From Rhodococcus sp. SMB37 (GTDB lineage: Bacteria; Actinomycetota; Actinomycetes; Mycobacteriales; Mycobacteriaceae): a stretch of DNA of 64,000 bases. This document shows, one piece after another, positions 51,321 through 60,003 of the stretch. The stretch is from NCBI RefSeq assembly GCF_004345605.1, contig NZ_SLVY01000005.1, positions 310,001 to 374,000 on the forward strand. The letters run 5' to 3'. Made by a program: the position numbers and the translations under genes. Every line of letters starts with the position of its first letter. Positions within the stretch are counted from its first letter, which is position 1. A model generated the notes under the pieces. The model had not been told where the DNA came from, ran no database searches, and saw nothing but the letters and a program-made list of their open reading frames with translations.

Positions 51321-51971
51321 TCAGGACACGACGCCGCAGGCGAGACGGCTACCGGCGTTGTCCTGATGCACGACCACCGAAGTGCCCTGATCACCCTGGA
51401 GATCCTCGAGAGTGAACTCGGCGGTGGTGACCGTCGCGGTCGCGGAGCCGTCCTCGTGGACGACGACGGAGAGCAGGTCGCCGCTCTCCGGGACGGCAGT
51501 GTGGCCGGGCGCCTGCAGGTGGCCACCGGCGGACAGGAACGCACCCGGTTCGCCACCGGCCGGAGGTGCCGACTCGGGCTCGCACACGCCGAACTCGTGG
51601 ACGTGGACGCCGTGGTATCCGGGTTCGAGGCCCTCGACGTCGATGGTCACCTCGACGTTGCCGTTGCGCTCCGCGAAGGTGACCGTGCCGGCGGACTCAC
51701 CCGCGACGGTCTCCAGGTCGGCGGTGAGCGCCGTACCCGACGCGGTCGCGCCGTCACCGTCGGACGCGTTGGCCTCGGCCTCGCTGCCGTGTGTATCGCT
51801 GCCGTGCGATTCGCCTTCCGGCGCAGGAGACCCCGTCCACACCGGCGGCGTGGTGCCCGGCACGCTGGTGGCTTCCTCGCTGTTCGAGCACGCGCTCAGG
51901 CCCACCGCGGCGATCGCGACGATCGGGGCCAGGGCACGCCAGGTCATGCGACGAGTGGAACTGGGGGCCAT
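51321..51971 (-). CDS. sodC: Cu-type superoxide dismutase lipoprotein
   Basis: About 216 residues: lipobox LSAC (Cys28-29), a Gly/Glu/Ala linker, then the SodC domain with copper ligands in GVHVHEFG, SAGGH and VVVHQ, the disulfide cysteine in GVCEPE, and a closing SRLACGVV with the catalytic Arg. As in the zinc-free SodC of M. tuberculosis, the third zinc histidine (before GDL) is missing. In addition the electrostatic loop between the last copper His and the Arg is only a few residues long. ATG at 51971 with AAGGAG upstream. Removes superoxide at the cell surface. Confidence 0.9.
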   Translation of the reverse strand: MAPSSTRRMTWRALAPIVAIAAVGLSACSNSEEATSVPGTTPPVWTGSPAPEGESHGSDTHGSEAEANASDGDGATASGTALTADLETVAGESAGTVTFAERNGNVEVTIDVEGLEPGYHGVHVHEFGVCEPESAPPAGGEPGAFLSAGGHLQAPGHTAVPESGDLLSVVVHEDGSATATVTTAEFTLEDLQGDQGTSVVVHQDNAGSRLACGVVS

Positions 51972-52068
51972 CAAACCGCTCCTTCGAAGTACCGAAAAGT
52001 CACCTGATCATAGCGGGGCCCGTTTGCGTGTCCTGTCGTGATGGCCGTGTCGTCCGTCTCGGCCGGTT

Positions 52069-52710
52069 TCACGGTTCCGCGACGATGACGATCACGCCCG
52101 GTGCCGAATCCGCGATTCCGTCGAAACGCGGCTGTGCGGTGACCCCGAGGGCATCGGCCACGGACTCCGCGGTTTCCTGCTCGCCCGAGCCGGTGCCGTA
52201 GTAAACGGAGGTCTGTGCCAGGAGGCCCTCGCTGTAGTTCCCCGTCTCGGCGATCGCGAAGCCCTCGTCTTCGAGCAGAGTGGCGGTCTGCGCGGCGAGC
52301 CCGGCGATGTTGCTGTTGTTGTAGACGCGCACGCTCGCCGACGACGCAGTTGCTCCGGAGCCCCTCGAACCCGGCGATTCCGTATCCGAGGACGCTCCGC
52401 CGCCTGCAGCCCCCGCACCCAGGGATGATCCCGACAGGGTTTCCGAAGTTGCCGGTGCCGACGCGGTGCCCGCAGCCCCGGCCGGCGAGGCGGGAGTCGG
52501 GGCGGTCGCGGGCGCCGGCGCCGCGGAGGTCGTCTCGGTGGTGGCTGCCGCTGTCGACGCTGTGTCGTCGTCCGAACCGCCGAGTGATGCGAATCCGAGC
52601 CCGGCGAAGAGGATCGCCAGGGAGATCAGCAGCATCGCAATGGCTCGTAGCGGTAACCCGGAGGATCCCCGGTTCACGTTCTCTGCGGTTCTGCTCACGC
52701 CCTCGACCAT
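52069..52710 (-). CDS. Membrane-anchored LytR C-terminal domain protein
   Basis: About 213 residues: one transmembrane helix (about 22-45), a Thr/Ala/Pro-rich linker and a C-terminal LytR_C domain (about 125-205; VRVYNNSNIAGLAAQTATLLEDEGF, split by family residues). Equivalent of Rv0431, a protein linked to envelope/vesicle regulation in M. tuberculosis. Start at ATG 52710; GTG at 52698 would match the Rv0431 N terminus better, and neither has a clear ribosome site. Lies 31 bp after the DUF3263 gene and before sodC on the same strand. Confidence 0.8.
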   Translation of the reverse strand: MVEGVSRTAENVNRGSSGLPLRAIAMLLISLAILFAGLGFASLGGSDDDTASTAAATTETTSAAPAPATAPTPASPAGAAGTASAPATSETLSGSSLGAGAAGGGASSDTESPGSRGSGATASSASVRVYNNSNIAGLAAQTATLLEDEGFAIAETGNYSEGLLAQTSVYYGTGSGEQETAESVADALGVTAQPRFDGIADSAPGVIVIVAEP

Positions 52711-52741
52711 AGTTGGCCGATCGGCCGGCACGTGTCGCGCG

Positions 52742-53107
52742 CTAGCGTGTCGTCTCGAATCCGAGGCGACGAGCTGCGCGCGCCTTCTGCCGGCTGGACC
52801 GCAATCGACGGAGTCGCTTGACGAGCATCGGATCGGCGGCGAGAGCTTCGGGACGGTCGATCAGGGCATTGAGCACCTGGTAGTAGCGGGTTGCGGACAG
52901 CCCGAACAACTCCTTGATCGCTTCTTCTTTGGCACCGGCGTACTTCCACCACTGCCGCTCGAACGCGAGGACGTCGTGCTCCCGGCGACTCAGGCCGTGC
53001 TCGCCGATATCGTTCGGGCTCCCGCTATCGATCGGGCTGCCCTCGGCACCCGGACGCGGATCTTCCGCTTCGGATGGGTTCGTGCCATGCGCTGCTGCGC
53101 CGTCCAT
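52742..53107 (-). CDS. DUF3263 protein
   Basis: A 121-residue cytoplasmic protein: acidic N-terminal extension followed by the DUF3263 domain (LSRREHDVLAFERQWWKYAG...RYYQVLNALIDRPEAL), which has a helix-turn-helix-like character, and a basic C terminus. Equivalent of Rv0430. ATG at 53107 with GGAGTGAG directly upstream was preferred to the longer frame. Divergent from def. Function unknown. Confidence 0.82.
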   Translation of the reverse strand: MDGAAAHGTNPSEAEDPRPGAEGSPIDSGSPNDIGEHGLSRREHDVLAFERQWWKYAGAKEEAIKELFGLSATRYYQVLNALIDRPEALAADPMLVKRLRRLRSSRQKARAARRLGFETTR

Positions 53108-53242
53108 CTCACTCCTCGACTGCTTCGAATCACACCGTAACGACAATTACACCTGTGTGTTTCCGCGACTTATTCAATCACGGGGGTGTGACACATACGG
53201 GCCGGACGAGGCGACGACTCGCGCGCATTATCCTGGTTCACC

Positions 53243-53848
53243 ATGGCCATCCTTCCCATCGTCATCACCGGCGACCCCGTTCTGCACAACCCCACCGAAC
53301 CGGTGACCGAAACACCCGCGGAACTCGCGCAATTGATTGCCGACATGTACGAGACGATGGACGCCGCGAACGGCGTCGGCCTCGCGGCGAACCAGGTCGG
53401 GCTCGCCAAGCGCCTGTTCGTCTACGACTGCCCCGATCGCGACGAATCCGGCAAGGTGATCCGCCGACGCGGTGCCGTGATCAACCCGGTGCTCGAAACA
53501 TCCGAGATCCCGGAGAGCATGCCCGACCCGGAGGACGACCTCGAGGGGTGCCTGTCGGTTCCGGGTGAGAACTTCCCCACCGGGCGCGCCGACTGGGCGA
53601 AGGTGACCGGCACCGACGAGAACGGCGACCCCGTGGAGATCGAGGGGCACGGGTTCTTCGCCCGGATGCTGCAGCACGAGGTCGGGCACCTCGACGGCTT
53701 CCTGTACGTCGACGTCCTGATCGGCCGCAACGCCCGTGCCGCGAAGAAGACGATCAAGCGCGCGGGCTGGGGCGTGCCCGGTCTGACGTGGCTGCCGGGG
53801 AGCGTCGACGACCCGTTCGGTCACGATGATGACGAAGATGACGACTGA
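53243..53848 (+). CDS. def: Peptide deformylase
   Basis: A 201-residue deformylase with motif 1 [10 protein letters not shown], motif 2 EGCLSVPG (metal-binding Cys) and motif 3 QHEVGHLDG (HExxH). Removes the N-formyl group from new proteins. The C terminus is extended and very acidic (HDDDEDDD), overlapping the start of the next gene. ATG at 53243. First gene of a def-GNAT-xthA run, as in Rv0429c-Rv0427c. Confidence 0.96.
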   Translation: MAILPIVITGDPVLHNPTEPVTETPAELAQLIADMYETMDAANGVGLAANQVGLAKRLFVYDCPDRDESGKVIRRRGAVINPVLETSEIPESMPDPEDDLEGCLSVPGENFPTGRADWAKVTGTDENGDPVEIEGHGFFARMLQHEVGHLDGFLYVDVLIGRNARAAKKTIKRAGWGVPGLTWLPGSVDDPFGHDDDEDDD

Positions 53849-54818
53849 CAGCCAGGCCGGAACACCGTGGCCGGCGATCCCGCTCGGCACGCGGGTCGTC
53901 GTCCGGTACCGCCTGCCCGCGGGGTACAGCCACCCGATGACCGATGTCATCGGTGATCTGGTGTCGGTGGAACCGGTGGTCGTCGTGCGTACCGCCGAGA
54001 AGAAACTCGTCCAGGTCGCTCCGAATACCGTCGTCGCGCTCAAGGCGCTGTCCGCACGCCCGATCCGCACCGCCGAGATCCGCTCGCTCGAACACGCCAT
54101 GGCCGCCGGATGGCCGGGTCTCGAGCAGGCGTGGATCGACGGCTGGTTCCTGCGCGCCGGTGGCGGATTCACCGGGCGGGCGAATTCCGCGACACCTCTC
54201 GGACCGCGCGGCACCGTCGCCGATCCCGATGATCCCGACGTGCGGGCACGTTTGCGTGGATGGTTCGCCGACCGTGGGCTGCCGCTGCGGTTGCTGCTCC
54301 CCGACCGGCTCGCGCCGAGCCCCGAGGGTTGGGTTCCCAGCTCCGGCCCGGCCCAGGTGATGGCGGCCGATCTCGACAATGTTCCGCTTCCCCCGGGCCT
54401 CGGTCCGGTGGCGGTCTCTGCGGAACCCGACGCCGACTGGATCGCGCTCTACCGTGGCGGCAATCTCCCGGACGTCGCTGGTGCGGTGCTCGGCGCGGTC
54501 GTCGCTGGCACGCTCGGTTTCGGACGCATCGGTACACCCGGTACACCGCCGATCGCGATCGGACGGGCCGCGATCACCGACGCTCCCGACGGCCGGCGTT
54601 GGGTCGGCCTGAGCGCGATCGAGGTTGCTCCCGAGCACCGTCGTCAGGGTGTCGGCACGTTGCTCAGCGGATCACTGCTGGAGTGGGGCCGTGAGCTCGG
54701 CGCGTCCCATGCCTACGTCCAGATCGAGGCCGGCAACACCGCCTCCCGTGAGCTGTATTCGGGGTTGGGTTTCGTCGACCATCACCGCTACGGGTACCTG
54801 ACAGAACCCGTCGGATAG
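53826..54818 (+). CDS. GNAT acetyltransferase (Rv0428c type)
   Basis: A 330-residue protein: an N-terminal barrel-like domain ([14 protein letters not shown]) and a C-terminal GNAT domain with the acetyl-CoA loop RRQGVGTLL and [11 protein letters not shown]. Overlaps the def end by 23 bp; ATG 53826 or ATG 53838 are both possible starts with no clear ribosome site. Substrate unknown; constant pairing with def suggests action on protein N termini, which is inference. Confidence 0.82.
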   Translation: MMTKMTTDSQAGTPWPAIPLGTRVVVRYRLPAGYSHPMTDVIGDLVSVEPVVVVRTAEKKLVQVAPNTVVALKALSARPIRTAEIRSLEHAMAAGWPGLEQAWIDGWFLRAGGGFTGRANSATPLGPRGTVADPDDPDVRARLRGWFADRGLPLRLLLPDRLAPSPEGWVPSSGPAQVMAADLDNVPLPPGLGPVAVSAEPDADWIALYRGGNLPDVAGAVLGAVVAGTLGFGRIGTPGTPPIAIGRAAITDAPDGRRWVGLSAIEVAPEHRRQGVGTLLSGSLLEWGRELGASHAYVQIEAGNTASRELYSGLGFVDHHRYGYLTEPVG

Positions 54819-54828
54819 GTCGCCTACA

Positions 54829-55641
54829 GTGGGTGCCGTGCGCCTCGCTACCTGGAATGTGAACTCAGTCCGTGCCCGTACCGATCGGATCGTCGATTGG
54901 CTGCAGCGAACCGACACCGACGTGCTCGCGATGCAGGAAACGAAGTGCAAGGACGAGCAGTTCCCGTACGCCCGGTTCGAAGAACTCGGCTATCAGGTGG
55001 CGCATGTCGGCCTGAGCCAGTGGAACGGCGTCGCGATCCTCTCCCGCGTCGGACTCGACGATGTGCAGATCGGTTTCGAGGATCAGCCCGGATTCTCGAA
55101 GGACCCCGAGGTCTCCCCCGTGCGTGAGGCGCGCGCGATCGGTGCCACCTGCGGAGGTGTCCGGGTATGGAGCCTGTACGTGCCCAACGGCCGCGAGCTC
55201 ACCGATCCCCATTACGCCTACAAGCTCGATTGGCTCGCGAAGCTGCGCGCCGACGCTCAGGGCTGGCTCTCCGCCACCCCAGACCTACCGGTCGCGCTGG
55301 TCGGCGACTGGAACGTCGCACCCACCGACGAGGACGTGTGGGATCCGGCGTTCTTCGAAGGCAAGACCCACACCTCGCAGCCCGAGCGCGACGCATTCTC
55401 GGCGTTCGCCGAGGCCGGGTTCGTCGATGTCGTGCGCCCGCATACGCCCGGGCCCGGCGTGTACACGTACTGGGATTACACGCAGCTGCGTTTCCCGAAG
55501 AAGCAAGGTATGCGCATCGACTTCATGCTCGGATCGCAGGCCTTCGCCGCGAAGGTCACGTCCGCGTCGATCGACCGCGACGAGCGCAAGGGCAAGGGCG
55601 CGAGCGATCACGCACCGGTGATCGTCGACCTCTCCGAGTAA
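54829..55641 (+). CDS. xthA: Exodeoxyribonuclease III
   Basis: A 270-residue endonuclease/exonuclease/phosphatase-fold enzyme with LATWNVNSVRAR, the metal Glu in QETKC, LYVPNGRE, GDWNVAP and the terminal GASDHAPVIVD. Class II AP endonuclease and 3'-5' exonuclease in base-excision repair. GTG at 54829 or, more in line with the family, GTG at 54838. Its end overlaps the convergent membrane-protein gene by 34 bp. Confidence 0.94.
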   Translation: MGAVRLATWNVNSVRARTDRIVDWLQRTDTDVLAMQETKCKDEQFPYARFEELGYQVAHVGLSQWNGVAILSRVGLDDVQIGFEDQPGFSKDPEVSPVREARAIGATCGGVRVWSLYVPNGRELTDPHYAYKLDWLAKLRADAQGWLSATPDLPVALVGDWNVAPTDEDVWDPAFFEGKTHTSQPERDAFSAFAEAGFVDVVRPHTPGPGVYTYWDYTQLRFPKKQGMRIDFMLGSQAFAAKVTSASIDRDERKGKGASDHAPVIVDLSE

Positions 55642-56270
55642 GCCGGGGCGTCGACCGGGTTCACGTTTCCGGCCCGGTCCGATTTCACGAGTTCGTACGC
55701 GACCCACGCGCAACCGATCAGCATGAGGACGCCGTGCGCGATCCGCAGCGTCGGCGATACGAAGAACTGCGGGATGTACAGGAGATATCCGGCCGCCGAT
55801 ATGCCTGCCGGAAGCACCGAGATCCATCTCGCACGGACCGCTGACACGAGCACGACGATCGCCCCGACGGCGACGAGCAGCAGCCCCACACCGAACGCGA
55901 TCATCGCCGCTGTTCCGGTGCGGATCAGTTCGGCAAGCTCGAGCGCGGTCTCGCCGTCGACGGCGGTGAGCTCGTGCAGCGCGAAGGTCTCGGCCCCGAA
56001 GTACAGCAGGGTCAGAGCGCTACCGACCCCGATCGCCGCGGTCGCGAGCGGAGCAATGCGCAATTCCGCGAACGCGAGTGCCGTCAGGATGAATGCCGCG
56101 GCGCCTGCGAGATGCGCGAGCGTCCACCAGATCGAGCCGAACTGTTCGAGGGTGTCTGCACCACCGCCGGGCGCGAACGGCCGGGTGAGTGGGAAAAGAG
56201 CGAACAGGATGCCTGCGACCACCAGCAGCGTTGCGGCGACCGTCCGTCCCTGGGGATTTTCGTGATTCAT
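55608..56270 (-). CDS. Five- to six-TM membrane protein, unknown
   Basis: About 220 residues with roughly six hydrophobic segments and few charged residues. No catalytic motif recognised. ATG at 56270 with GGGAG nine bases upstream; the frame extends to 56303. Its leader contains two inverted copies of GTGAACAC/GTGTTCAC and a related third site, so expression is probably regulated by a DNA-binding repressor encoded elsewhere. Function unknown. Confidence 0.7.
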   Translation of the reverse strand: MNHENPQGRTVAATLLVVAGILFALFPLTRPFAPGGGADTLEQFGSIWWTLAHLAGAAAFILTALAFAELRIAPLATAAIGVGSALTLLYFGAETFALHELTAVDGETALELAELIRTGTAAMIAFGVGLLLVAVGAIVVLVSAVRARWISVLPAGISAAGYLLYIPQFFVSPTLRIAHGVLMLIGCAWVAYELVKSDRAGNVNPVDAPAYSERSTITGA

Positions 56271-56286
56271 GGCGAGATCTCCCGAA

Positions 56287-56356
56287 TAGTGAACACCGAC
56301 CACTTCCGAGATCAGTGTTCACTCTTTGGGGCGATCAATCAAGAGCAGTGCTCACA
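56287..56356. promoter_or_regulatory. Operator cluster upstream of the membrane protein
   Basis: AGTGAACAC (56288-56296) and GTGTTCACT (56315-56323) are exact reverse complements 18 bp apart; a third related GTGCTCAC follows near 56349, inside the small dyad GAGCA-G-TGCTC. They lie 18-86 bp ahead of the gene at 56270, in a promoter position. Confidence 0.5.
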
Positions 56357-56364
56357 TTTTCGGG

Positions 56365-56709
56365 TCAGGACCTCCGGGCAGGCTCGATCGGCACGATCAC
56401 ATCGCGATAGCCCGGATTCGACGTGAGATACCGCTGCACGTACGTGCACACCGGCCGCACTCGCCAACCTCGCCTCCGCGCGATGTCGAGCGAGCCGCCG
56501 ACAAGGATGCCGGCAAGGCCACGATGCCCGAAGTCTTCGACGATCACGGTGTGCAGGAAATCGACGACGGGACGCCCCCTGCCGGGGATGCCCGCCGGAT
56601 GCTCGGAATCGAAATACCCGAGAATACCCACGAGGTCACCGTTGAGACGCAACTCGAATCGGTTCTGATCGGCATTGTCGGACACCTCCGCCGTCGACAA
56701 GTTGATCAC
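56365..56709 (-). CDS. Small GNAT-like N-acetyltransferase (GCN5-related, CG type)
   Basis: A 114-residue minimal acetyltransferase of the YidJ/PF14542 kind: FELRLNGDLVGILGYFD, then HTVIVEDFGHRGLAGILVGGSLD with the acetyl-CoA-binding RGLAG loop, and VCTYVQRYL with the conserved cysteine. GTG at 56709 with GGAGG five bases upstream was chosen over the longer frame. Divergent from thiD. Substrate unknown. Confidence 0.8.
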   Translation of the reverse strand: MINLSTAEVSDNADQNRFELRLNGDLVGILGYFDSEHPAGIPGRGRPVVDFLHTVIVEDFGHRGLAGILVGGSLDIARRRGWRVRPVCTYVQRYLTSNPGYRDVIVPIEPARRS

Positions 56710-56846
56710 GAACGCCTCCCCGAACCTCAATACTTGATGTGACGCACGCCACTATAGAACACGTGCGCGCAGCGCTGGGCCGCCACTCCCCCGCCGGCGC
56801 GCCGACACCGGCAGCTACCCGAACGACGACCGGTAGGGTCACCTCC

Positions 56847-57695
56847 GTGCAGCTGCTTCCCCTGGCCGAACAAGGCCACACCCCAATTCGTGTGCTCACC
56901 ATCGCCGGCACGGACTCCGGAGGAGGCGCGGGCATCCAGGCCGACTCGCGCACGATGGCGATGTGCGGTGTCCACGCCTGTGTCGCGGTAGCCGCGGTGA
57001 CCGTGCAGAACTCGGTCGGGGTGAGCGGCTTCCACGAGATCCCACCGGAGACGGTGGCAGCCCAGGTGCGATGCGTCGTCGACGACATCGGAGTGGCCGC
57101 GGCCAAGACGGGCATGCTCGCGTCGACGGAGATCATCGAAGCGGTCGCGGACGTGTGCTCGGAGGTCGGCATCGGCCGCGACACCGCCGTTCCACTCGTC
57201 GTGGACCCCGTGTGCGCGTCGATGCACGGCGATCCCCTGCTGCATGCGAGCGCACTCGAGGCCGTCCGCTCAGCGCTGATCCCGCTGGCCACCGTCGTCA
57301 CCCCCAACCTCGACGAGATCCGGCTCATCACCGGCATCGAGGTGGTCGACGACCGCACCGCAAGGCAGGCTGCGGAAGCACTGCACGGGCTCGGTGCACA
57401 GTGGTCGATCGTGAAGGGCGGTCATCTGCGCACTTCGGAGTCGAGCACCGATCTGCTGTTCGACGGCGACCGGTTTCTCGAGTTCCCGAGTCCGCGTCTC
57501 GCCACGGGTAACGACCACGGTGGCGGCGACACGCTCGCCGCGGCGCTCGCATCGGCGCTCGCCCACGGCCGGTCGGTGCCGGACGCCCTGGCGTTCGCGA
57601 AGGAATGGGTGACGAAGTGCCTCGAGTGGTCGTACGACCTCGGCCACGGACACGGACCGGTCAACCCGCTGTGGCGACTCCACGAACATCCCTGA
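56847..57695 (+). CDS. thiD: Hydroxymethylpyrimidine/phosphomethylpyrimidine kinase
   Basis: A 282-residue ribokinase-fold enzyme: IAGTDSGGGAGIQAD near the N terminus, KTGMLAS, VVDPVCASMHGDPLL and a C-terminal anion hole NDHGGGDTLAAA, where Asp replaces the Cys of enterobacterial ThiD, as in mycobacteria. Phosphorylates HMP and HMP-P for thiamine synthesis. GTG at 56847 gives a typical N terminus; the frame upstream lacks homology. No TPP riboswitch was found in its leader, unlike thiO-thiS-thiG. Confidence 0.93.
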   Translation: MQLLPLAEQGHTPIRVLTIAGTDSGGGAGIQADSRTMAMCGVHACVAVAAVTVQNSVGVSGFHEIPPETVAAQVRCVVDDIGVAAAKTGMLASTEIIEAVADVCSEVGIGRDTAVPLVVDPVCASMHGDPLLHASALEAVRSALIPLATVVTPNLDEIRLITGIEVVDDRTARQAAEALHGLGAQWSIVKGGHLRTSESSTDLLFDGDRFLEFPSPRLATGNDHGGGDTLAAALASALAHGRSVPDALAFAKEWVTKCLEWSYDLGHGHGPVNPLWRLHEHP

Positions 57696-57729
57696 CGGAC
57701 CAGCCCCGACCGCTCCCCTGTAGGACCGA

Positions 57730-59196
57730 TTACTCCGTGAATGCAGCGCGCGCCTCGGTGCGCGCCGCCCCGCTCGGAACTCCGTCCGGGCCGCCGAGCG
57801 AGCCGGCGTAGACCGCGGTGCTGTAGGCGACGGACGCCGCGGCGACCGCGAAGGCGTCGCGGTCGATGTTGTCCACCGTGTCCTCCGGGCTGTGGTAGTT
57901 CGGGTCGTAGTCCTCGTCCGCAGCGCCACCCCAGTTGTCGGCCTGTTCGGGGGACTTCTCTTCGTCGGCGCCGGTGAACGTGCCACCGGCGGGGATTCCG
58001 ACCGACATGAACGGGCCGTAATCGGAGCGACCATCGAAATCGGTGCCGCCGGCGTCGATCCCGCGCTCGGCGAAGAAGCGGGAGAGGGTGCGCTCGATGC
58101 CGGCCGATCCCTCGGGCCCCGGTCCGGCACCTTGCGTATCGGAGTCGTCGCCGTCCAAGAGGAGATAGCCGGGGTTCGGCGAGCCGATCATGTCGAAATT
58201 CAGGTAGAGGGCGATCGCGTCGCGCTCCTCGGGAGACAACGACGCGACATACTCGCTCGACCCCACGAGCCCGATCTCCTCGGCGCCCCAGAATGCGAAC
58301 CGCACGGCGTTGGTGACGTCGGGTTCGTTGCCGAGCTGCAGCGCGGTCTCGAGGACCGCCGCGACACCGCTGCCGTTGTCATTGATCCCCGGTCCTTCGG
58401 GCACGCTGTCGAGATGTGCACCGACGAGCACCACATCGTCGGTCGAGCCCGTGGCGGTCTGCGCAAGGACGTTGCGGGAGCGCTGCGTCTCGGTCTTCGT
58501 GTCGAGGACGAGGTCCACCGACGGCGACGCCGCAATCCGCTCACCGTCGGCCGGACCGATCCCGGCGACGGGAATTCGTCGCTCCACGGTCTCATCGAGA
58601 GTCGCACCTGCGAGGGGACCGTCCTCGGTGTTCACCACGAGCAGCGCCGCAGCCTCCGCATCGGCGGCGAGGGTCTCCTTCGACGAGAACGTGCACACGC
58701 CACGGTCGACCACCACGATCGCTCCCGCAACGTCGAGACCGTCGTAGTCGGTGGCCTCGCATCCCGGAGTGTCGTCGGTGGGCACCCGCACGACGGGTGC
58801 GGTCAGCCCCTCGGATCCGGTGCTGGGCGACAGACCCAGTGCCCGCACGTCGAGGGGTTGTCCGTCGATCTCGAGCCTCTGGGCTTCGACCTCGAAGGTG
58901 GTGGCGTCGAATTCGGGTGTCTGCACGTCGAATCCGGCGTCGCGCAACGCGCCCGCCACGTAGTCGACACTCGCGTCGTAGCCGGCGGTACCGAGCGCAC
59001 GGTTACCGTCGTGCTCGGCTGCAATGCGGTCGAACTCGGTGAGGTGGCCCATCAGGGCGTCGATCTGCACACTGTCGGCGAGCGCGGCCGGATCGACGGG
59101 TGCCGCATCGGTACCGCCATCGTCGGCGCAGCCTGCGAGCACCACGGCCGCCACCACGAACATCGCGGCGCGGCGGCCGATCACCGTGTCGATCAT
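57730..59196 (-). CDS. M28 family zinc aminopeptidase, lipoprotein
   Basis: A 488-residue exported peptidase: lipobox VLAGC (Cys about 23), a PA domain insert (about 135-245; VDRGVCTFSSKE) and the M28 catalytic domain with metal ligands in GAHLDSV, NDNGSG (Asp), GAEEIGL (Glu-Glu), NFDMIG and the late YHSPEDT histidine. Resembles LpqL (Rv0418), which sits next to thiG in M. tuberculosis as here. Cleaves N-terminal residues outside the membrane. ATG at 59196. Confidence 0.9.
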   Translation of the reverse strand: MIDTVIGRRAAMFVVAAVVLAGCADDGGTDAAPVDPAALADSVQIDALMGHLTEFDRIAAEHDGNRALGTAGYDASVDYVAGALRDAGFDVQTPEFDATTFEVEAQRLEIDGQPLDVRALGLSPSTGSEGLTAPVVRVPTDDTPGCEATDYDGLDVAGAIVVVDRGVCTFSSKETLAADAEAAALLVVNTEDGPLAGATLDETVERRIPVAGIGPADGERIAASPSVDLVLDTKTETQRSRNVLAQTATGSTDDVVLVGAHLDSVPEGPGINDNGSGVAAVLETALQLGNEPDVTNAVRFAFWGAEEIGLVGSSEYVASLSPEERDAIALYLNFDMIGSPNPGYLLLDGDDSDTQGAGPGPEGSAGIERTLSRFFAERGIDAGGTDFDGRSDYGPFMSVGIPAGGTFTGADEEKSPEQADNWGGAADEDYDPNYHSPEDTVDNIDRDAFAVAAASVAYSTAVYAGSLGGPDGVPSGAARTEARAAFTE

Positions 59197-59223
59197 TGCC
59201 CGAGCGTACTGTCCCCGCACAGC

Positions 59224-60003
59224 TCAGGCGTCGCGTTTACCGACCACCGCGAGCGACACCCCGAAGACGACCGCTGTGAACAACGCGAAGTACAGCAGCG
59301 AACCCCACGGCCCCCAGTGGAAGTCGACGCCCTGTTCCATGCCGAGGAAGTTGTTGATGTTGGCGAACGGCAGGAACGGCTGAATTTCACGACCGACCCG
59401 ACCGAACAACGAGAATAACGATTCGATGAGCAGAGGCCACAGCAGCAGGAGCGCGATCGTGCCGGCCGACTGGCGCAGTAATGTCCCCACACCCACAGCG
59501 AGGAACACCGCCAGGAACGCGTAGAACGGAATGCCGTAGATCGCGCGCCACGTGTCGCCCTCGAGGACGAGGTCGCGTCCGGCGTCGGAACCTGCGAGCG
59601 CCTTCGCGACGTACACGGCGATCAGGCCCACCACGCCGGTGACCACAGCGCCGATCACCCCGATCAACACCGATTTCACGGTCAGCACGAGGGAACGGTT
59701 GGGAGTCGCGATGAAGGTGGTACGGATGACACCGAAGCGATACTCACTCGTGACCGACAGTGCCGCGAGGATCATCAGGACCATGATGCCGAAGCCCGTC
59801 ACACCGGTAGCGGCGATGTCGGGGGTCAGATAGAACCGGGCGGCCTCGTCGTCGAGCGACATGGAGCTGCGGGCCACCGCCCCCATCATCGCGGCGAAAC
59901 CGATGCCCAGGGCGACGATCACCGCCAGGCACCAGAACGGAGATTGCACCGATGTGAGCTTGATGCGTTCCGCGCGCAAGGTGTCCACTGCTGGTGATGC
60001 CAT
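59224..60003 (-). CDS. ABC-2 type exporter permease
   Basis: A 259-residue membrane protein with about six transmembrane segments (VIVALGIGFAAMMGAV, GFGIMVLMILAALSV and others) and the layout of ABC-2 permeases that follow BcrA-like ATPases. ATG at 60003 overlaps the ATPase stop (TAATG). The much longer upstream frame is a shadow of the ATPase gene. Substrate unknown. Confidence 0.85.
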   Translation of the reverse strand: MASPAVDTLRAERIKLTSVQSPFWCLAVIVALGIGFAAMMGAVARSSMSLDDEAARFYLTPDIAATGVTGFGIMVLMILAALSVTSEYRFGVIRTTFIATPNRSLVLTVKSVLIGVIGAVVTGVVGLIAVYVAKALAGSDAGRDLVLEGDTWRAIYGIPFYAFLAVFLAVGVGTLLRQSAGTIALLLLWPLLIESLFSLFGRVGREIQPFLPFANINNFLGMEQGVDFHWGPWGSLLYFALFTAVVFGVSLAVVGKRDA

